From the NCBI GenBank assembly GCA_946965045.2, contig OX337231.1, positions 2,542,001 to 2,606,000 of the forward strand: 64,000 bases of DNA. The letters run 5' to 3'. Both the position numbers and the translations under genes were made by a program. The stretch's first letter is position 1, and each line of letters begins with the position of its first letter. The DNA is from Epithemia pelagica (lineage: Eukaryota > Bacillariophyta > Bacillariophyceae > Surirellales > Surirellaceae). The notes under the pieces are model-generated. The model did not search any database and was not told the DNA's origin. It saw nothing but the letters and a program-made list of their open reading frames with translations. Below, piece by piece: positions 10,242 through 21,163 of the stretch.

Positions 10242-12605
10242 TCATATTGTCTTTTGTTTCTTCCTTTTCTTCCTTTTGGCTTTTTTCTTTGCCGTTTCAT
10301 TGCGGTTGTGAATGGCCCTATCCCCACTCTCACCGCATGGCAAACCTGTCTGTTCTTGTTGTCGCGTTGGATGCTGTTCTGGACTTTGGCACTCACGACA
10401 AAAGCCCAGGAGACGGTTTTGGTAGGCAAAATGTTGCAACAGCGTAATGGTGGCCGCCGCATGGTCCAAACCCAATGGGTGTGAAGTCGCGGGACTGGAT
10501 GGTACAATCGCGCACGGCAGCATGGGAATGTGGACTCGGTGGCAAGCCTCCCAGATGGATGTCTGAATGGAACAAGTCCAAGATGACCACGACGACGACT
10601 TTGATGATGATACGCTGGAATCCTGGTCACCATTCAGGGCTATCAAGGCGAGAACCGAATAGGACGACGAGCTTGACGATGCGTCCTTTTCCATGTTGTC
10701 TTTGGAGTAAAAATAGTCGGAGAGACAAGGCCTCTGTTGTACTGCAACCTTTCCATTTGCGTCATTGTCATCAAGGTTGTGTGAATGGATCAGATCCAAT
10801 GCAAAACACTGCGATGATTTCGAGGTTTTTTCAATGTCGTGGATCAAAGGTTCCATCGTTTGCATCGTAGGTGAGGTAGATGGTGTTTTGGTGCATCTTT
10901 TGGATGACGGGGCCGCCAATTGTTCTTGCAACACGTTCAAGATTTGATATTCGGACGGTGCCGCTTGATGTTTTTTCGCCATGGATTGGACCAACGATTT
11001 TTGGTCGAGGGTCAACACGACCTTGTCGCGAAACACAAGCGTCAACTTGACTTGAAGCATTGCTGCTACCCCAGATATGGATGGTTCGACACGGTCGTCC
11101 GACGCCAGAGTCGTCGGGCTGCTCTGAGTGGCCACCAATCGAGACCGCCAGAGACCCGTCACTATGCAGCGAACCAACGACCACAAGAGTCGACTGCGAG
11201 ATTCCAAGTCCGTCGTCACTTGTGGACTGTCGAGAGGAACCAAGAGAACGACATGCAACACTGGACCGCCAAGTGGTGAGGTTGTCGTTGTATGCGAGGA
11301 CAATCGGCGAGAACCGTCACTTGCATCCTGCGCGACCAGTTGGGTGGTTTCCGGACGGACACGTTTTCGTTTCGTGGTTGATGCATTGGTTGGTTGTTGC
11401 TGCTGTTGCTGCTGTTGTATGACCAGTGTTTGGAGGGCCGGTCCCAACATGCCTTGACTCTCATGAAAGGCCACCAGGGTCAAGATTTTACTGGTAAATT
11501 CGGCCACGGGTCCCAGCCTTACCGGTACCACGGCAATCTCGTGTCGTTGACACACGGTACGAAGATTGGTGGTCTCGACCCGTGTCATGTCTCGGACGCC
11601 TCCCAAAAACAAACACACACAACATGATGACGAGGACGCCGAGGGATGCCGATGGAGGGTGGTTGTGTCTTGTTGGGTTGGTTGGTAGGGATTCCAGTAG
11701 GGCAATTCGGCCATGCTGGATTCATGCAAGGTGGCAGCCAAAATAGAGTGTCTGGTTTTGCTTGGAGTTCCTTCTTGTGGTGGCGGCTGCATGCACAGTG
11801 GTGGGGCAAAGAGCAATTGCTCGAATACCTTTTGAAGTGCATCATCCTTTTCCTTTTGGGCTTTCTTCTTTTCGTTGTGGTCGTCGTTCGAGGATCCAGC
11901 CACCTGATTCTTCTTGTTGTTGTGTTTCTGTTGTTGGGCGGTAGAACAAGTCTTTTGCCACTGATACCAAATGCGCAGCAACTGGGTTCGATTGACTTTT
12001 CTCAAGGCCACGGAAGAGGACGCATTCAAATTGTGTTGACGAAGAAAGTCCATGGAACACTGGTTCTGTAAGAGATGCAACAATTCTCGTTTATTACTCT
12101 GGTTCGGTTTGCTGTTGCTGCTGTTGTTGTTGTTCTTGGTGATGGTACTTTGCGGGTTGTCGCCAGCTGCAGAAGACTGACGAACCAAGCAACAGACAAG
12201 TCCTCCCTGCGAGACTACCGCTGTTTCGTCCTTGGACAATGCGGCTTGTTTCCATAGCGATACCAGCGTTCGTTCCGTGGGAATCACTGGTTCTGCCGTG
12301 GAGTCATTGGTTTTTCTGGGCAAGTCGTCGTTGTACATCATGTGGATACAGGCCAAATCTTGGTCAAAGAGCAAGGTCAATTCTCGTTGTCGTTGCTGTC
12401 GTCGCCTGGTTTCGGATGGTCCAAACAAAAAGGCCGCCACCATGCGGACCAAGGCATCTCGCCGTGACCACCATTGGGTTTCGTCACGGTCCGGTTTGTA
12501 GTGCGTCGCATCACCTCCCGGACCACTCACCAACAAGACGACTCGGAGCCAAGCACAAGAAGCAGCAGCAGAAGAATCATGACGCCGACCAGGCGTCGTC
12601 GTCAT
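10242..12605 (-). CDS. Unrecognised 787-residue protein
   Basis: A single exon from the ATG at 12605 to the stop at 10242. The N-terminal part has an ordered stretch (LRVVLLVSGPGGDATHY, WWSRRDALVRMVAAFLFG, LTLLFDQDLACIHMMY). A Ser/Asn/Gln-rich linker follows (about residues 150-250), then helical segments, and a more ordered segment (VCLFLGGVRDMTRVET, VVPVRLGPVAEF, HVVLLVPLDSP) near residues 330-470. The C-terminus ends in a very basic run rich in Lys and Arg, suggesting nuclear or nucleolar location. No signal peptide or membrane segment is clear. I know no family that fits. Unbroken length and codon use similar to its neighbours make it a real gene. It is head-to-head with the EndoU gene over about 680 bases. 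Confidence 0.65.
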   Translation of the reverse strand: MTTTPGRRHDSSAAASCAWLRVVLLVSGPGGDATHYKPDRDETQWWSRRDALVRMVAAFLFGPSETRRRQQRQRELTLLFDQDLACIHMMYNDDLPRKTNDSTAEPVIPTERTLVSLWKQAALSKDETAVVSQGGLVCCLVRQSSAAGDNPQSTITKNNNNSSNSKPNQSNKRELLHLLQNQCSMDFLRQHNLNASSSVALRKVNRTQLLRIWYQWQKTCSTAQQQKHNNKKNQVAGSSNDDHNEKKKAQKEKDDALQKVFEQLLFAPPLCMQPPPQEGTPSKTRHSILAATLHESSMAELPYWNPYQPTQQDTTTLHRHPSASSSSCCVCLFLGGVRDMTRVETTNLRTVCQRHEIAVVPVRLGPVAEFTSKILTLVAFHESQGMLGPALQTLVIQQQQQQQQPTNASTTKRKRVRPETTQLVAQDASDGSRRLSSHTTTTSPLGGPVLHVVLLVPLDSPQVTTDLESRSRLLWSLVRCIVTGLWRSRLVATQSSPTTLASDDRVEPSISGVAAMLQVKLTLVFRDKVVLTLDQKSLVQSMAKKHQAAPSEYQILNVLQEQLAAPSSKRCTKTPSTSPTMQTMEPLIHDIEKTSKSSQCFALDLIHSHNLDDNDANGKVAVQQRPCLSDYFYSKDNMEKDASSSSSSYSVLALIALNGDQDSSVSSSKSSSWSSWTCSIQTSIWEACHRVHIPMLPCAIVPSSPATSHPLGLDHAAATITLLQHFAYQNRLLGFCRECQSPEQHPTRQQEQTGLPCGESGDRAIHNRNETAKKKAKRKKRKKQKTI

Positions 12606-13288
12606 CCTCCTTGCAGTATCTCCGAGATGAAAAACTTTTCCACCGTGGAGTTAGAAGGACTGTTTTTCCTGTATAACTACTAGAAGTTGGTGTAATGTTG
12701 ATTGCCATTGTCATGCATCCTCTTGATGGTATCCTTTTGCAAAAAAACAAAAAGTTCCCCCCTTCCCCCACTTGTTAAGACATTATAAAGACTCTATAAA
12801 GACTGTCTTTCTTCGTGTCCCGGGTTCAAAACTCTCCATAGACAAAAGACGGAAAGGTTTTGTTTTAGTACGTCGTTTCACTGTCTTCTCTATGTCTTTT
12901 TGTTTCCTTTGCAGGGCTCAAAAGGCACTTCTTTCATTGGCGTAAAATGTCTTCACGACATATTAAACAAAAATACATTTGAGTAAAGGTGTCGTACATG
13001 ACCCATATTCGTGTCTTTATTGGTGTCTCAATCATGAGAGGCGGAATCTTTAGGATCTTTTTTTTTGCTTGCGTATCTTTTGGATCTTCTTGTTTTCGGT
13101 CGTGGTAGAGTAACCTTACGTGTCTTGCCCAATGCCGTTTCCTACAAATCTCCTTTTCCCAGTGTTGTTGTTCCATATCCCATATACGCAACAAGAAACA
13201 AGACGTAGCCATTGAGTGGTAGCAACCAACTTGTACTTTATCCAACAGCAGTAGTATTGCCTCCTTTTCACAGATTCAGTCTCGGAAA
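12606..13288. other. Divergent intergenic region between the 787-residue protein and EndoU
   Basis: About 680 bases. AT-rich in part, with two TATAAAGACT copies near 12785-12805. Promoters of both flanking genes should lie here. No RNA gene or ORF is supported. Confidence 0.5.
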
Positions 13289-15019
13289 ATGGATGCCTTT
13301 GTCGTGTCCTTTTATCGTCGCATCTATGCCGATGGTACCATTGACTCGGAAGAGGCGGCCGAATTGAAGGACTTTTTGTCCAATCTCAGTACGTGTCATG
13401 AGACTCACCTCGTTTGACGATTGTGTTGGTTCTTGGTGGTGGTGGTTTCGTTGCAAAACCCTGTGTTCTCTCACATTCCAATCCAATCGTCCATGGATAT
13501 CATTATTTTCTTGAACAGATCCTCCGCCCGACAAAATTTTGTGGATGCGTGCCACAGCCTTTCGCATTGGATGTGAATGTTTGAAAGCTGGTGATCGAGA
13601 CACCAATTTGTCCTTGCTCAAAACCATGAATTGTCTGGTGCATGCGATTGAAACCAATTGTTTGCAACCCAAAGATATGGAACAAGAATCGGAAGTGGAC
13701 AGTGATGCCTTGTGCGAGTTTTATCGGACCGTCTTTACCGATCGTGTCGTGGAAGAAGAAGAAAGTGATGACTTGAAAACGTACTTTGAAACACATGTAC
13801 CAGCACCCTCCTTTTTGGCCAAGGTGCGATTCTTGGCCTTCAAGGTGGCCAGTGAATTCTTGTCATCGTCCGACGACGACAGTACGACCGACGAGGATGT
13901 CAAATTGTTGAAATGTCTCAATGCGGTGGTCCATGCATTTGAAATTACCAGTCTCCAACCCAAACCATTGGTACTCAAACAGGAGGAAGCCGCTCCCCGT
14001 GGTGTCGACTTGTCTTCGCTGTCTCTGTCCGATGCCGTGCAACACTTGTGGAATCTCGATGCCAACCGTCTCGATCCGTCTCGAGATTATTCCATCAACG
14101 TGCAAGGGGTACGACAACACCATGATTCGAAAAGTGCAAGTCGCACTCACACTCACTCACAAGCTGGATTTGTTTGTTTGTTACTTCCTTTGCCTTGTAA
14201 ATTTGTGTGACTGTCATGGCTTCAACATTCATTCGTCTACGATCCATTCAGGGCAAAAAACCATATTGGAAAGACGACAAGGCCGAGGATCCCCTGTTCT
14301 CGTATGTCGATCCCAAAATTTTGCGTCAACGACCCACCTATCAAACCTTTGTTGCCTTGTTGGACAATTATTCACCCTTCACCGGCGAACAAGAATCTTT
14401 CACACGGGCCGAACAGGCCGAAATCAATCGTTTCCTTGGGGCTGTCATGCAAACCAAACCCATGCAGTTTTGTCACCAATATTGTGTGGCTCATGCCGAC
14501 CAATCCGAGCATGATATTCCATCCGATACGGACGGCTTTCAAGCCTTGTTGTATCGGTTGTGGTTTGAATTGTACCGTCGCGAAACCTCTCGTGATTCGA
14601 GTGGCTTTGAACATGTCTTTGTCGGAGAAATTCGCGACAACAAAATTTCCGGCTTTCACAATTGGATTCAATTTTATTTGCAAGAACGACAGGGTCATGT
14701 CGATTATCGGGGTTACATCAAACCCAAGAGTCGCGAGGATGCCCGCCCCGATGACTATGATCATTTGTTGACTCTGCAATTCACGTGGCATGGTGTCACC
14801 AAATCGGTGGGATCCAGTTTTATTGGGGTAAGTCCGGAATTTGAATTTGCCCTGTATACCATGTGCTTTTTGGTCGGTCAGCAACACAATGTGGTCCAAC
14901 TCGCCACGGGCAGTGTCGAACAAGATACCTACGAATTGGATATTGTGTGCTACACCATGGCACGAGGAAAAATTGGAACCTCCTATCCGGAAATCAAAAG
15001 TCATTACGAAGAAGAATAA
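13289..15019 (+). CDS. EndoU-family endoribonuclease with duplicated N-terminal module
   Basis: Three exons, 13289-13388, 13519-14108 and 14252-15019 (GTACGT and GTACGA donors, ACAG and TCAG acceptors, phases 1 and 0), give 485 residues. The C-terminal 260 residues are an EndoU (XendoU) domain, a manganese-dependent, uridylate-preferring RNase. It has the two catalytic histidines in FEHVFVGE and GFHNWIQFY, the lysine in YRGYIKPK, and the conserved SPEFEFALYTMCF near the end. The first 220 residues hold two related modules of about 80 residues (roughly 8-90 and 105-195). They share the pattern FYR..-D...EE...LK, later LLK..N..VHA.E...LQPK. I do not recognise this module. There is no signal peptide, so the enzyme is probably intracellular, unlike many secreted animal EndoU proteins. 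Confidence 0.88.
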
Positions 15020-15115
15020 GTGTCTACACCTTTTATACCAATTTCCCCTGCGAGAAAATAAAAGAGAAATAATAGACAGAATACATTGTACACAGTTACA
15101 CGTCTTCTACTAGAC

Positions 15116-16534
15116 TCACTCCGAAGACGAAGAAGACGACGATACTCCCAACAAGGGTTGATTGGTCGGTCTTGTAGAGGGTGGTCGTCCCATGACAAAC
15201 CCTACTACTTCTTGGACCAGCGCGTCCAATTCTTGAGCATTTCCAAACGAAGCACTTTCGAATCCACCCAAATTACTTTGTGCCACCTCGCGTGCCGATT
15301 CCGGTAGGTCCACTTCATTCAAATTGAATTCAAAGTAGACAGGAGTCAAGTGATTGCCGGGCAAGGAACTTTGCTGAGCTGTTGTTGTTGTTGTTGCTTG
15401 ATCACAGGCACGCAGAAACGAAGCCGAATCGTCCAAGCCATCCTCGTCCATGACAAACAATCGTGTCTTGGCAATGAGTTCAGGATCAAATTTGAGCGCA
15501 ATCAATCGTTCAGTATCCACAGGAGTGGGTGAGAATTCCACACCCAAAGTCCCCATAAAGGTTTCCGCCATGTTAAAGAGTTGATTCATGGTCTCACTTG
15601 TTTGGGAATCTTTTTGTCCCATGGTCGTTCTTCGAGAGTCCGCTCCTCCTTCCCCACTTCTCATTTCTTGTAAGGATTGGGCAAAGTCCTTGGCCATGGA
15701 AATGGTTCGAGCAAATCCATAATTGTTGAATCCAATAAAGCCCATCCCATCATAGTCTTGTCCGGTCGCGGCCACATAAATGGAGGCCAATTTACAGCCC
15801 AAGGAATGGGCCAAACAATATACGGGCAAGGTGGGACTGTACAAGCGTTGGGGATCCTCTTCACATTGCAACAAGGCTCGACGTGACAATTCACCCACTT
15901 GTTTGGCCAATTGAAAGTGATCCAAACTCACGACATTGTAGGGGGCTGTCACAATGGCGGCATTGAGTTGATTGGAAACACGTTCCAAAAATTCCGCATA
16001 CGCCACTTGAGGAAAGGATCCCAATCCGGCGCCACCAACAAAGACAATGATACAAGAGGGCGTACTCAAACTAGGTGGTTCCAACAAATAGACCACGTCT
16101 TTCTCACCCGATTCTTCCTGGTCCCTGTCCTCTCCGTCACGTGGATTCGTGTCATTGTCGTCATCCAGAACCAATCGTGTCCATCGAGATCGTGGTTGTT
16201 CTTGTTGTTCCAATTGACGCAGCTTGTCAAAGCGTTTCAAAGTACTGACAATCCCCGAGGTGGCATCCATGGCATCGTCTAGGGATGACGCAAAGAGAGG
16301 TGGTCCATTGGTAGGTTTTGGAACGGGTTGGTGTCCAGGACGTCCCTGATGCTTCTTTACCCCGCCCTTCTGTCGTGTGGGGAGAAGGGAGTTTGAGTTT
16401 GAAGACGATATGGATGGGTTCCTCCACGATGGGAACGCCGAGAAGGCGGTGACACCCATCCATGATCCATGTAAAGGTCCACCCCCTATCCAACTAAGGA
16501 ACAGTATCATTGTATAAGATTGGAACCACGACAT
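15116..16534 (-). CDS. DUF1350-family alpha/beta-hydrolase-like protein, probably plastid-targeted
   Basis: A single exon of 472 residues from the ATG at 16534. It starts with a hydrophobic segment (MILFLSWIGG) and the sequence VTAFSAFPSW, which looks like the signal-peptide junction of diatom plastid proteins. After a low-complexity transit region comes the DUF1350 core: IVFVGGAGLGSFPQVAYAEFLE, TAPYNVVSLDHFQLA, then LPVYCLAHSLGCKL, where the Ser of H-S-L-G matches the nucleophile elbow of the family, and FIGFNNYGFA. DUF1350 proteins are found in cyanobacteria and plastids and their substrate is not established. Catalytic activity is an inference from the HSLG elbow. Confidence 0.8.
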   Translation of the reverse strand: MSWFQSYTMILFLSWIGGGPLHGSWMGVTAFSAFPSWRNPSISSSNSNSLLPTRQKGGVKKHQGRPGHQPVPKPTNGPPLFASSLDDAMDATSGIVSTLKRFDKLRQLEQQEQPRSRWTRLVLDDDNDTNPRDGEDRDQEESGEKDVVYLLEPPSLSTPSCIIVFVGGAGLGSFPQVAYAEFLERVSNQLNAAIVTAPYNVVSLDHFQLAKQVGELSRRALLQCEEDPQRLYSPTLPVYCLAHSLGCKLASIYVAATGQDYDGMGFIGFNNYGFARTISMAKDFAQSLQEMRSGEGGADSRRTTMGQKDSQTSETMNQLFNMAETFMGTLGVEFSPTPVDTERLIALKFDPELIAKTRLFVMDEDGLDDSASFLRACDQATTTTTAQQSSLPGNHLTPVYFEFNLNEVDLPESAREVAQSNLGGFESASFGNAQELDALVQEVVGFVMGRPPSTRPTNQPLLGVSSSSSSSE

Positions 16535-16878
16535 TATCGTGAAAATACGTAGTCAGCTTTTGGAAGACCGACGCGTTTGGATTGTGTTTGTGAAACTGCT
16601 TGGTTCCTTTGGATCCCTTTCTACTCCTAAAGAAGAGATCAATGGGATCGATCGACGATGATGTGTTTTGCAAGGAAACACGGAACGATGAATGAGTCCC
16701 GTCCGTGAATTGCGGTCCCGTCCTTCAGGTCTTCCACGTGGCGCGTGATGATTCCGGAGATCGGGCGGGCGGACGGACGGGGGAAAACCATCCATCCGAC
16801 CGAAGCAATGACACTCACAAAAAATGAGGAGGGACACATCCGCATTAGATCCTCCTCCTTCTTCCTCCATTGATTGTC
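16535..16878. other. Divergent promoter region
   Basis: 344 bases between the start codons of the DUF1350 gene and the 867-residue gene. GC-rich around 16740-16790 (GGGCGGGCGGACGGACGG). No ORF is supported. Confidence 0.45.
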
Positions 16879-19482
16879 ATGACGGCCAACCTCAAGGACG
16901 ACAATCTCTATCTCTCATCCAGTGAAGAAGAAGAAGACAATGATGATGATGATGATCCGAGGAACTGGATGGGTGGACAACCACCACCAAACAATATCCC
17001 GGAACTCAATCCTTCCATGGCGAACATGGAACATGGCACGACGGCAGCAGCCGTCGCAATGAATGCTCAGTCGTCGTCGACACTCTCACAAGAACATCAT
17101 GCTCTGCCTCCAACCCTCCAACAAATCAATCACTTGGAAAACGACGACGACGACGACGCCAACAGCAGCGAGGATGAAGGCGACGAGGACGTCCCTACGG
17201 ATCAGCTCCGCCGCCTCCAATGGAGGGAACGCCACGAAATTCGTAACGTCTTGGATCATATCATGGTGGTAGGAAGTCATCACCGTCACGAAGCCTGGCG
17301 ACTACGAGAATTCAAACGACGCGGTGACAGGGCCATTCCAGTCATGCCCAACACCATGTTTTTTACAGGTCGACGCTATCGTGAAGACAATGAGGACCGA
17401 TATCGAGAAGCCATGGGGCTAACAGGAGAAAACGAGGAAGAGGGGAAAGCAGAAGAAGCGGGAGACGGAGAAGATGCACAAGAACAACAGGAAGAAGAAG
17501 AAACTGCTCAACAACCGAAAGAAGGAGAGGAACCAGCACGAACGGTATCTGCAAGGCAACGTGCAACCTTACAGGAAGACGAGGATCTAAGTACTTTGCT
17601 GGACAGTAGTAGCCACAGTAGTGCTCAATCACTCATGACAAGCACGGACGACGACGATGATGACAGTTCCAGTAGCAGTAATAGCAGCACAGAGGACAGT
17701 GAGATTGTTTCCCATACCAAGAAGAAACGCAAAAGGTCCTCTCCCTCCACTGCCACGTCCCTATCCTCCAAGAGCAATCACAAGAGACGCAAGAGAACAC
17801 TGGAATCCGCCGGCACTACAACTACGGCGACCACTGACTATCCAAGGACGGAAAGCAACACCGCCACAGCTCACGGTCCAAGAACTACATCAACTGCTGC
17901 TGCTTCGCTTGCTCCCTTCAAACGACCTACATCACCCGATCAATGGGAAAAGGAACCGGCAAGGACCTCCAAACGAGCCTCCTCACCCGAGCACTGGAAT
18001 GAAACCAAAACGAATAAGAAAAAGAAACTATTGGAAATACATGTCGAAGATCTGTTGGTCTATGGATTCGGTACATCCTTGGATAGAAGGAGTACCTGGC
18101 CGGATGTGCTGATTAATGCACTCGACCGATCTCAGACCTACGGGTACATTCTGAAAAAAATGGATGGTCAACGAGATGAACTCTATGGCGATGGCATTGA
18201 TCTGAACGAGTTTTATGACCAAAAATGCAGTAGTCGTCGTCACAGGAGCGCCAACCACACCAACAACACTACGGCTGCTACTTCCATTTTCGGTTCCGAC
18301 GGATTCCCGGCAGGGGATCCCTTTTCGAATGTGCAAAAGATCCGTATGTCAACGCCTGCGGGTGGGCTCCAAAGGGACAAGCAGAAGACTGGTGAGAAGA
18401 AGAAGAGAAAACCAAAGAATCCCAACAACGCTGAGAAGATTATGGATCGCGACAAGATCCTTCGTCGAATGGTTCTGCATTGTTGGGAACGAGCCCTCCA
18501 TGCGGTATCCAAAACTGTCACTGTTTCAACCTCCGGAACAGAAGAGGAGAAGCAGCAGGACAATAATGACCAGGAAAAAGAAGATGATGGCGTTGCGTAC
18601 AGCCGTGCCAAGGCCATTGAAAAGTGTCAAGTATTGGGATTGGAACTTTCGACCGAACCCGAAACAGCTACAACTGCAACAGCCTCTGCTCGGTCGACGG
18701 TCGATGGCAACCCCACAACAGCCACTGGACAAGCTGCGGAACAAGAAGATCCTAGTGCGACTTCAATAGCCACTTTCTCGACAGTGGATGGCCACCAACA
18801 ACGTGAACAGGACCCCCTAGCTGCAGGACAATCTCCGTCAATACCTGCTACCGAAGAGCTTACATGTCCTAGTTGTGGCATTGCTGTCTTTGGCTCATCC
18901 CTCGAAAAGCTCAAGGATCACTATTATGGCCGTTCACCAATGAGCGCTTGCACAAGCACCGACGACGAAGACGAGCAAAATGACAAACAACCTGCGCAAC
19001 GTCTTGCTACCCGTGGTTGTTGTTGGTCGTTGATCGAAGAGAAGCAACTGTCTAGGATTCGATCAGTGTTGCAAAATGAAATTCGAGTTCATATTCGTCT
19101 GTTGCTCCGACGTGTCTTTGCTGACATTTCCTTTCGGGGCAACCAAAGGGCTGCGGAGAAAATACTAAATGGTGGTGATGTGGACGAGGAAAATGCGGCC
19201 TTTGTGTCCCAAATGAATGACAAGCAGAAGCTTTTTTGGCGGCGAGGCGAGGTCGCTTCACGATATAGACCACACTTTGGTTCACTTAAATGGCATCACA
19301 TATTGGAAAGTTTGACGAAAATTGTAGAACCGTCGCGTCGCCGTCAACTAAGCAACGATCCTTTGCTTGTTACTGACACTATGCGAATGGAATGGACAAA
19401 ACCACCGATTGTGTTGAATCGGCCAATCATGGACGTTGTATCAAGTCGAATCATTCGGAGATACGGAAGGATACCTAAATAA
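16879..19482 (+). CDS. Acidic/low-complexity protein with a small Cys-rich motif, unknown function
   Basis: I do not recognise it. 867 residues from the ATG at 16879 (context GTCATGACG). The first 420 residues are Asp/Glu/Ser/Thr-rich and largely disordered, with acidic clusters and KKRKRS-type basic patches that could be nuclear localisation signals. Ordered segments appear near residues 110-160 (WRERHEIRNVLDHIMVVG), 385-440 (VEDLLVYGFGTSLDRRSTWP, then GYILKKMDGQRDELYGDG), and the last 230 residues. The latter start with CPSCGIAVF...HYYG, a CxxC-plus-His motif that may bind zinc, and continue with a helical basic region. A nuclear role is plausible from composition only. It converges on the TCP10-C gene with 91 bases between the stops. 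Confidence 0.65.
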   Translation: MTANLKDDNLYLSSSEEEEDNDDDDDPRNWMGGQPPPNNIPELNPSMANMEHGTTAAAVAMNAQSSSTLSQEHHALPPTLQQINHLENDDDDDANSSEDEGDEDVPTDQLRRLQWRERHEIRNVLDHIMVVGSHHRHEAWRLREFKRRGDRAIPVMPNTMFFTGRRYREDNEDRYREAMGLTGENEEEGKAEEAGDGEDAQEQQEEEETAQQPKEGEEPARTVSARQRATLQEDEDLSTLLDSSSHSSAQSLMTSTDDDDDDSSSSSNSSTEDSEIVSHTKKKRKRSSPSTATSLSSKSNHKRRKRTLESAGTTTTATTDYPRTESNTATAHGPRTTSTAAASLAPFKRPTSPDQWEKEPARTSKRASSPEHWNETKTNKKKKLLEIHVEDLLVYGFGTSLDRRSTWPDVLINALDRSQTYGYILKKMDGQRDELYGDGIDLNEFYDQKCSSRRHRSANHTNNTTAATSIFGSDGFPAGDPFSNVQKIRMSTPAGGLQRDKQKTGEKKKRKPKNPNNAEKIMDRDKILRRMVLHCWERALHAVSKTVTVSTSGTEEEKQQDNNDQEKEDDGVAYSRAKAIEKCQVLGLELSTEPETATTATASARSTVDGNPTTATGQAAEQEDPSATSIATFSTVDGHQQREQDPLAAGQSPSIPATEELTCPSCGIAVFGSSLEKLKDHYYGRSPMSACTSTDDEDEQNDKQPAQRLATRGCCWSLIEEKQLSRIRSVLQNEIRVHIRLLLRRVFADISFRGNQRAAEKILNGGDVDEENAAFVSQMNDKQKLFWRRGEVASRYRPHFGSLKWHHILESLTKIVEPSRRRQLSNDPLLVTDTMRMEWTKPPIVLNRPIMDVVSSRIIRRYGRIPK

Positions 19483-19573
19483 GAGTTCAAAACTAACTGG
19501 AATCATTCGACGACATAACCCAAATACGAGTTTAAAGCTAACTGAGATACAGTTGTTTGGTAGAACTATGATT

Positions 19574-20857
19574 TCAATCAAACGTCAGCAAGTCCAAGTG
19601 TTCCAAATTACGCAGTTCCTTCGCCATCAATAGAACATGATCTTGTGGAGGTTCTTCGTCTGTCCCCAAAACGACTCGCTCTCCATTTGGATAGTGCTGT
19701 TCGAGCTGCCCATCGGGAAATTCCCACAATATAGAAGCATCGGGGCGGCGTACCGAAAACACATCTGATGAAGAGTAATAGTAGGCCATCACATCCCCTT
19801 GAGTTATTTGAATATCCCCATTTGGAAATCGAATGATCTCCGTTCCGTCGGGCTGAGTTTCTTTTGTAGCTCCATTCCCATACTGAATGATTGGATGTCC
19901 ACGAGGAGAACGAAGATGACGCCGACGTGGTCGTTGTTGTCCTTTCAATGCAGAGACCGGTGCTTGTGAGATTGGCGGACGAGGCACTGGGCCGCGCCGA
20001 CTGTTCGTAGTATCTGGTTCGAAGGAAAACGAGACCGAAGGGAGCGTTCGTGGATTATCACGTCGCTTTTGTCTTGTATCAACCTCTGAATCGGATGAAG
20101 AATCTTCTGAATCGGGAGACACTGGAACCGAACGTTCCCCGGGTGTCATGGCTGGATTTGGTTTCGATGTGGGGGCAAGTCGTGGGGTGCATGGTTCATC
20201 TTCCAAAGTTTTTGTAGGTTTCATTTCAACCTTTTCCTTGATTTCAACGTCTGAAGTTTGAGGGATTGATGTAGAATGAACGCTGCTTTGACTCCTCTGT
20301 TCAAGTTGTCTTTCCAATGAGGCAATCCTGCATTTTTGATCTCGTATAATCTGGTGGAGTGCTTCTTCTCCCTCCAAATATCGATTCAAGGAAGTTTTTA
20401 ATTCTTGTTCAAGGTGATGTACCTTGTCTTCGAGTTTAGCAATGGCATGTCGGTAGGCCTCATTTGCATGGTGCTCTTCGGTTTTGTACTGCTCTGTGAG
20501 TCTTTGGTCGTCATCCAACCACTTAAAGACTGCTGCCCTCATTTTGTTGGCCCATTCACGTGCCTGCTGTCGCGTCTCTTCCGCTTCTTTCCGTGCTTCT
20601 TCTGTAAGGAATTCATCTTTGCGGGCATGTTGTTGCAAGTCTTTGTCGCCAATGCTATGATTGACATATAGAGAGGGTTTTCTGGGAATTGACAGTCCGT
20701 CTCCATGGTCTTGCCGCTGACTCTGTGCGATAGCTTCATGTTTATCGTCTCGACTCCCCGACTGGAAACTATCGAGGAACCCAAGCAGGTCTCCAACCTT
20801 TGCATTCCATTCACTATCAATCCTTTGCGCCTCGTAGGTTCTTGGTGTTGTCGCCAT
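19574..20857 (-). CDS. Coiled-coil protein with C-terminal TCP10/G-box domain (CPAP/SAS-4-like)
   Basis: 427 residues from the ATG at 20857, chosen for its strong context (ACCATGGCG) over an upstream in-frame start at 20905. The N-terminal 230 residues are charged and heptad-like, a probable coiled coil. The middle is disordered and Pro/Ser-rich. The last 110 residues contain the repeating beta-hairpin pattern of the TCP10-C or G-box domain: IQYGNGATKETQPDGTEII, FPNGDIQIT, WEFPDGQLEQHYPNGERVV. In animal CPAP/CENPJ and SAS-4 this domain binds STIL/Ana2 during centriole assembly. It is shorter than CPAP and I see no tubulin-binding PN2-3 motif. It is divergently paired with the ASPM homologue, which supports a spindle-pole role. 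Other TCP10-C proteins without a centriole role exist. Confidence 0.72.
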   Translation of the reverse strand: MATTPRTYEAQRIDSEWNAKVGDLLGFLDSFQSGSRDDKHEAIAQSQRQDHGDGLSIPRKPSLYVNHSIGDKDLQQHARKDEFLTEEARKEAEETRQQAREWANKMRAAVFKWLDDDQRLTEQYKTEEHHANEAYRHAIAKLEDKVHHLEQELKTSLNRYLEGEEALHQIIRDQKCRIASLERQLEQRSQSSVHSTSIPQTSDVEIKEKVEMKPTKTLEDEPCTPRLAPTSKPNPAMTPGERSVPVSPDSEDSSSDSEVDTRQKRRDNPRTLPSVSFSFEPDTTNSRRGPVPRPPISQAPVSALKGQQRPRRRHLRSPRGHPIIQYGNGATKETQPDGTEIIRFPNGDIQITQGDVMAYYYSSSDVFSVRRPDASILWEFPDGQLEQHYPNGERVVLGTDEEPPQDHVLLMAKELRNLEHLDLLTFD

Positions 20858-21163
20858 GGTGGAAGTTTTCTTTGCGCATTGCGAAAAGGATGTGCGACCG
20901 CACACAAAAGATCGCCCTCCGCTGCATCACGCCGGCATGGATGTCACATCTGTCACACTTACAATACAATAGTGTTTTTAACGCAATACGGTTAGTGAGC
21001 CTGCGCATCCGACGCACGAATGTGCGCCACTCTCGCTCGCTCTCTTTTCTAATGCTTTCATCCTCATTTTTTGCCTCATGGTATTGAAACAGTTCTTCAC
21101 TTGGGAGGCCCGCCAGAAGAGGACGCGTTAATTGCCCCATCAAGGAAGACGATTGAGGAAATT
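20858..21163. promoter_or_regulatory. Presumed bidirectional promoter between CPAP-like and ASPM genes
   Basis: 306 bases separate the two start codons in a head-to-head arrangement. The 3' half is open in frame with ASPM and may be coding if ASPM begins upstream, so the true shared region could be nearer 200 bases. No TATA box is clear. Co-expression is an inference. Confidence 0.4.
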
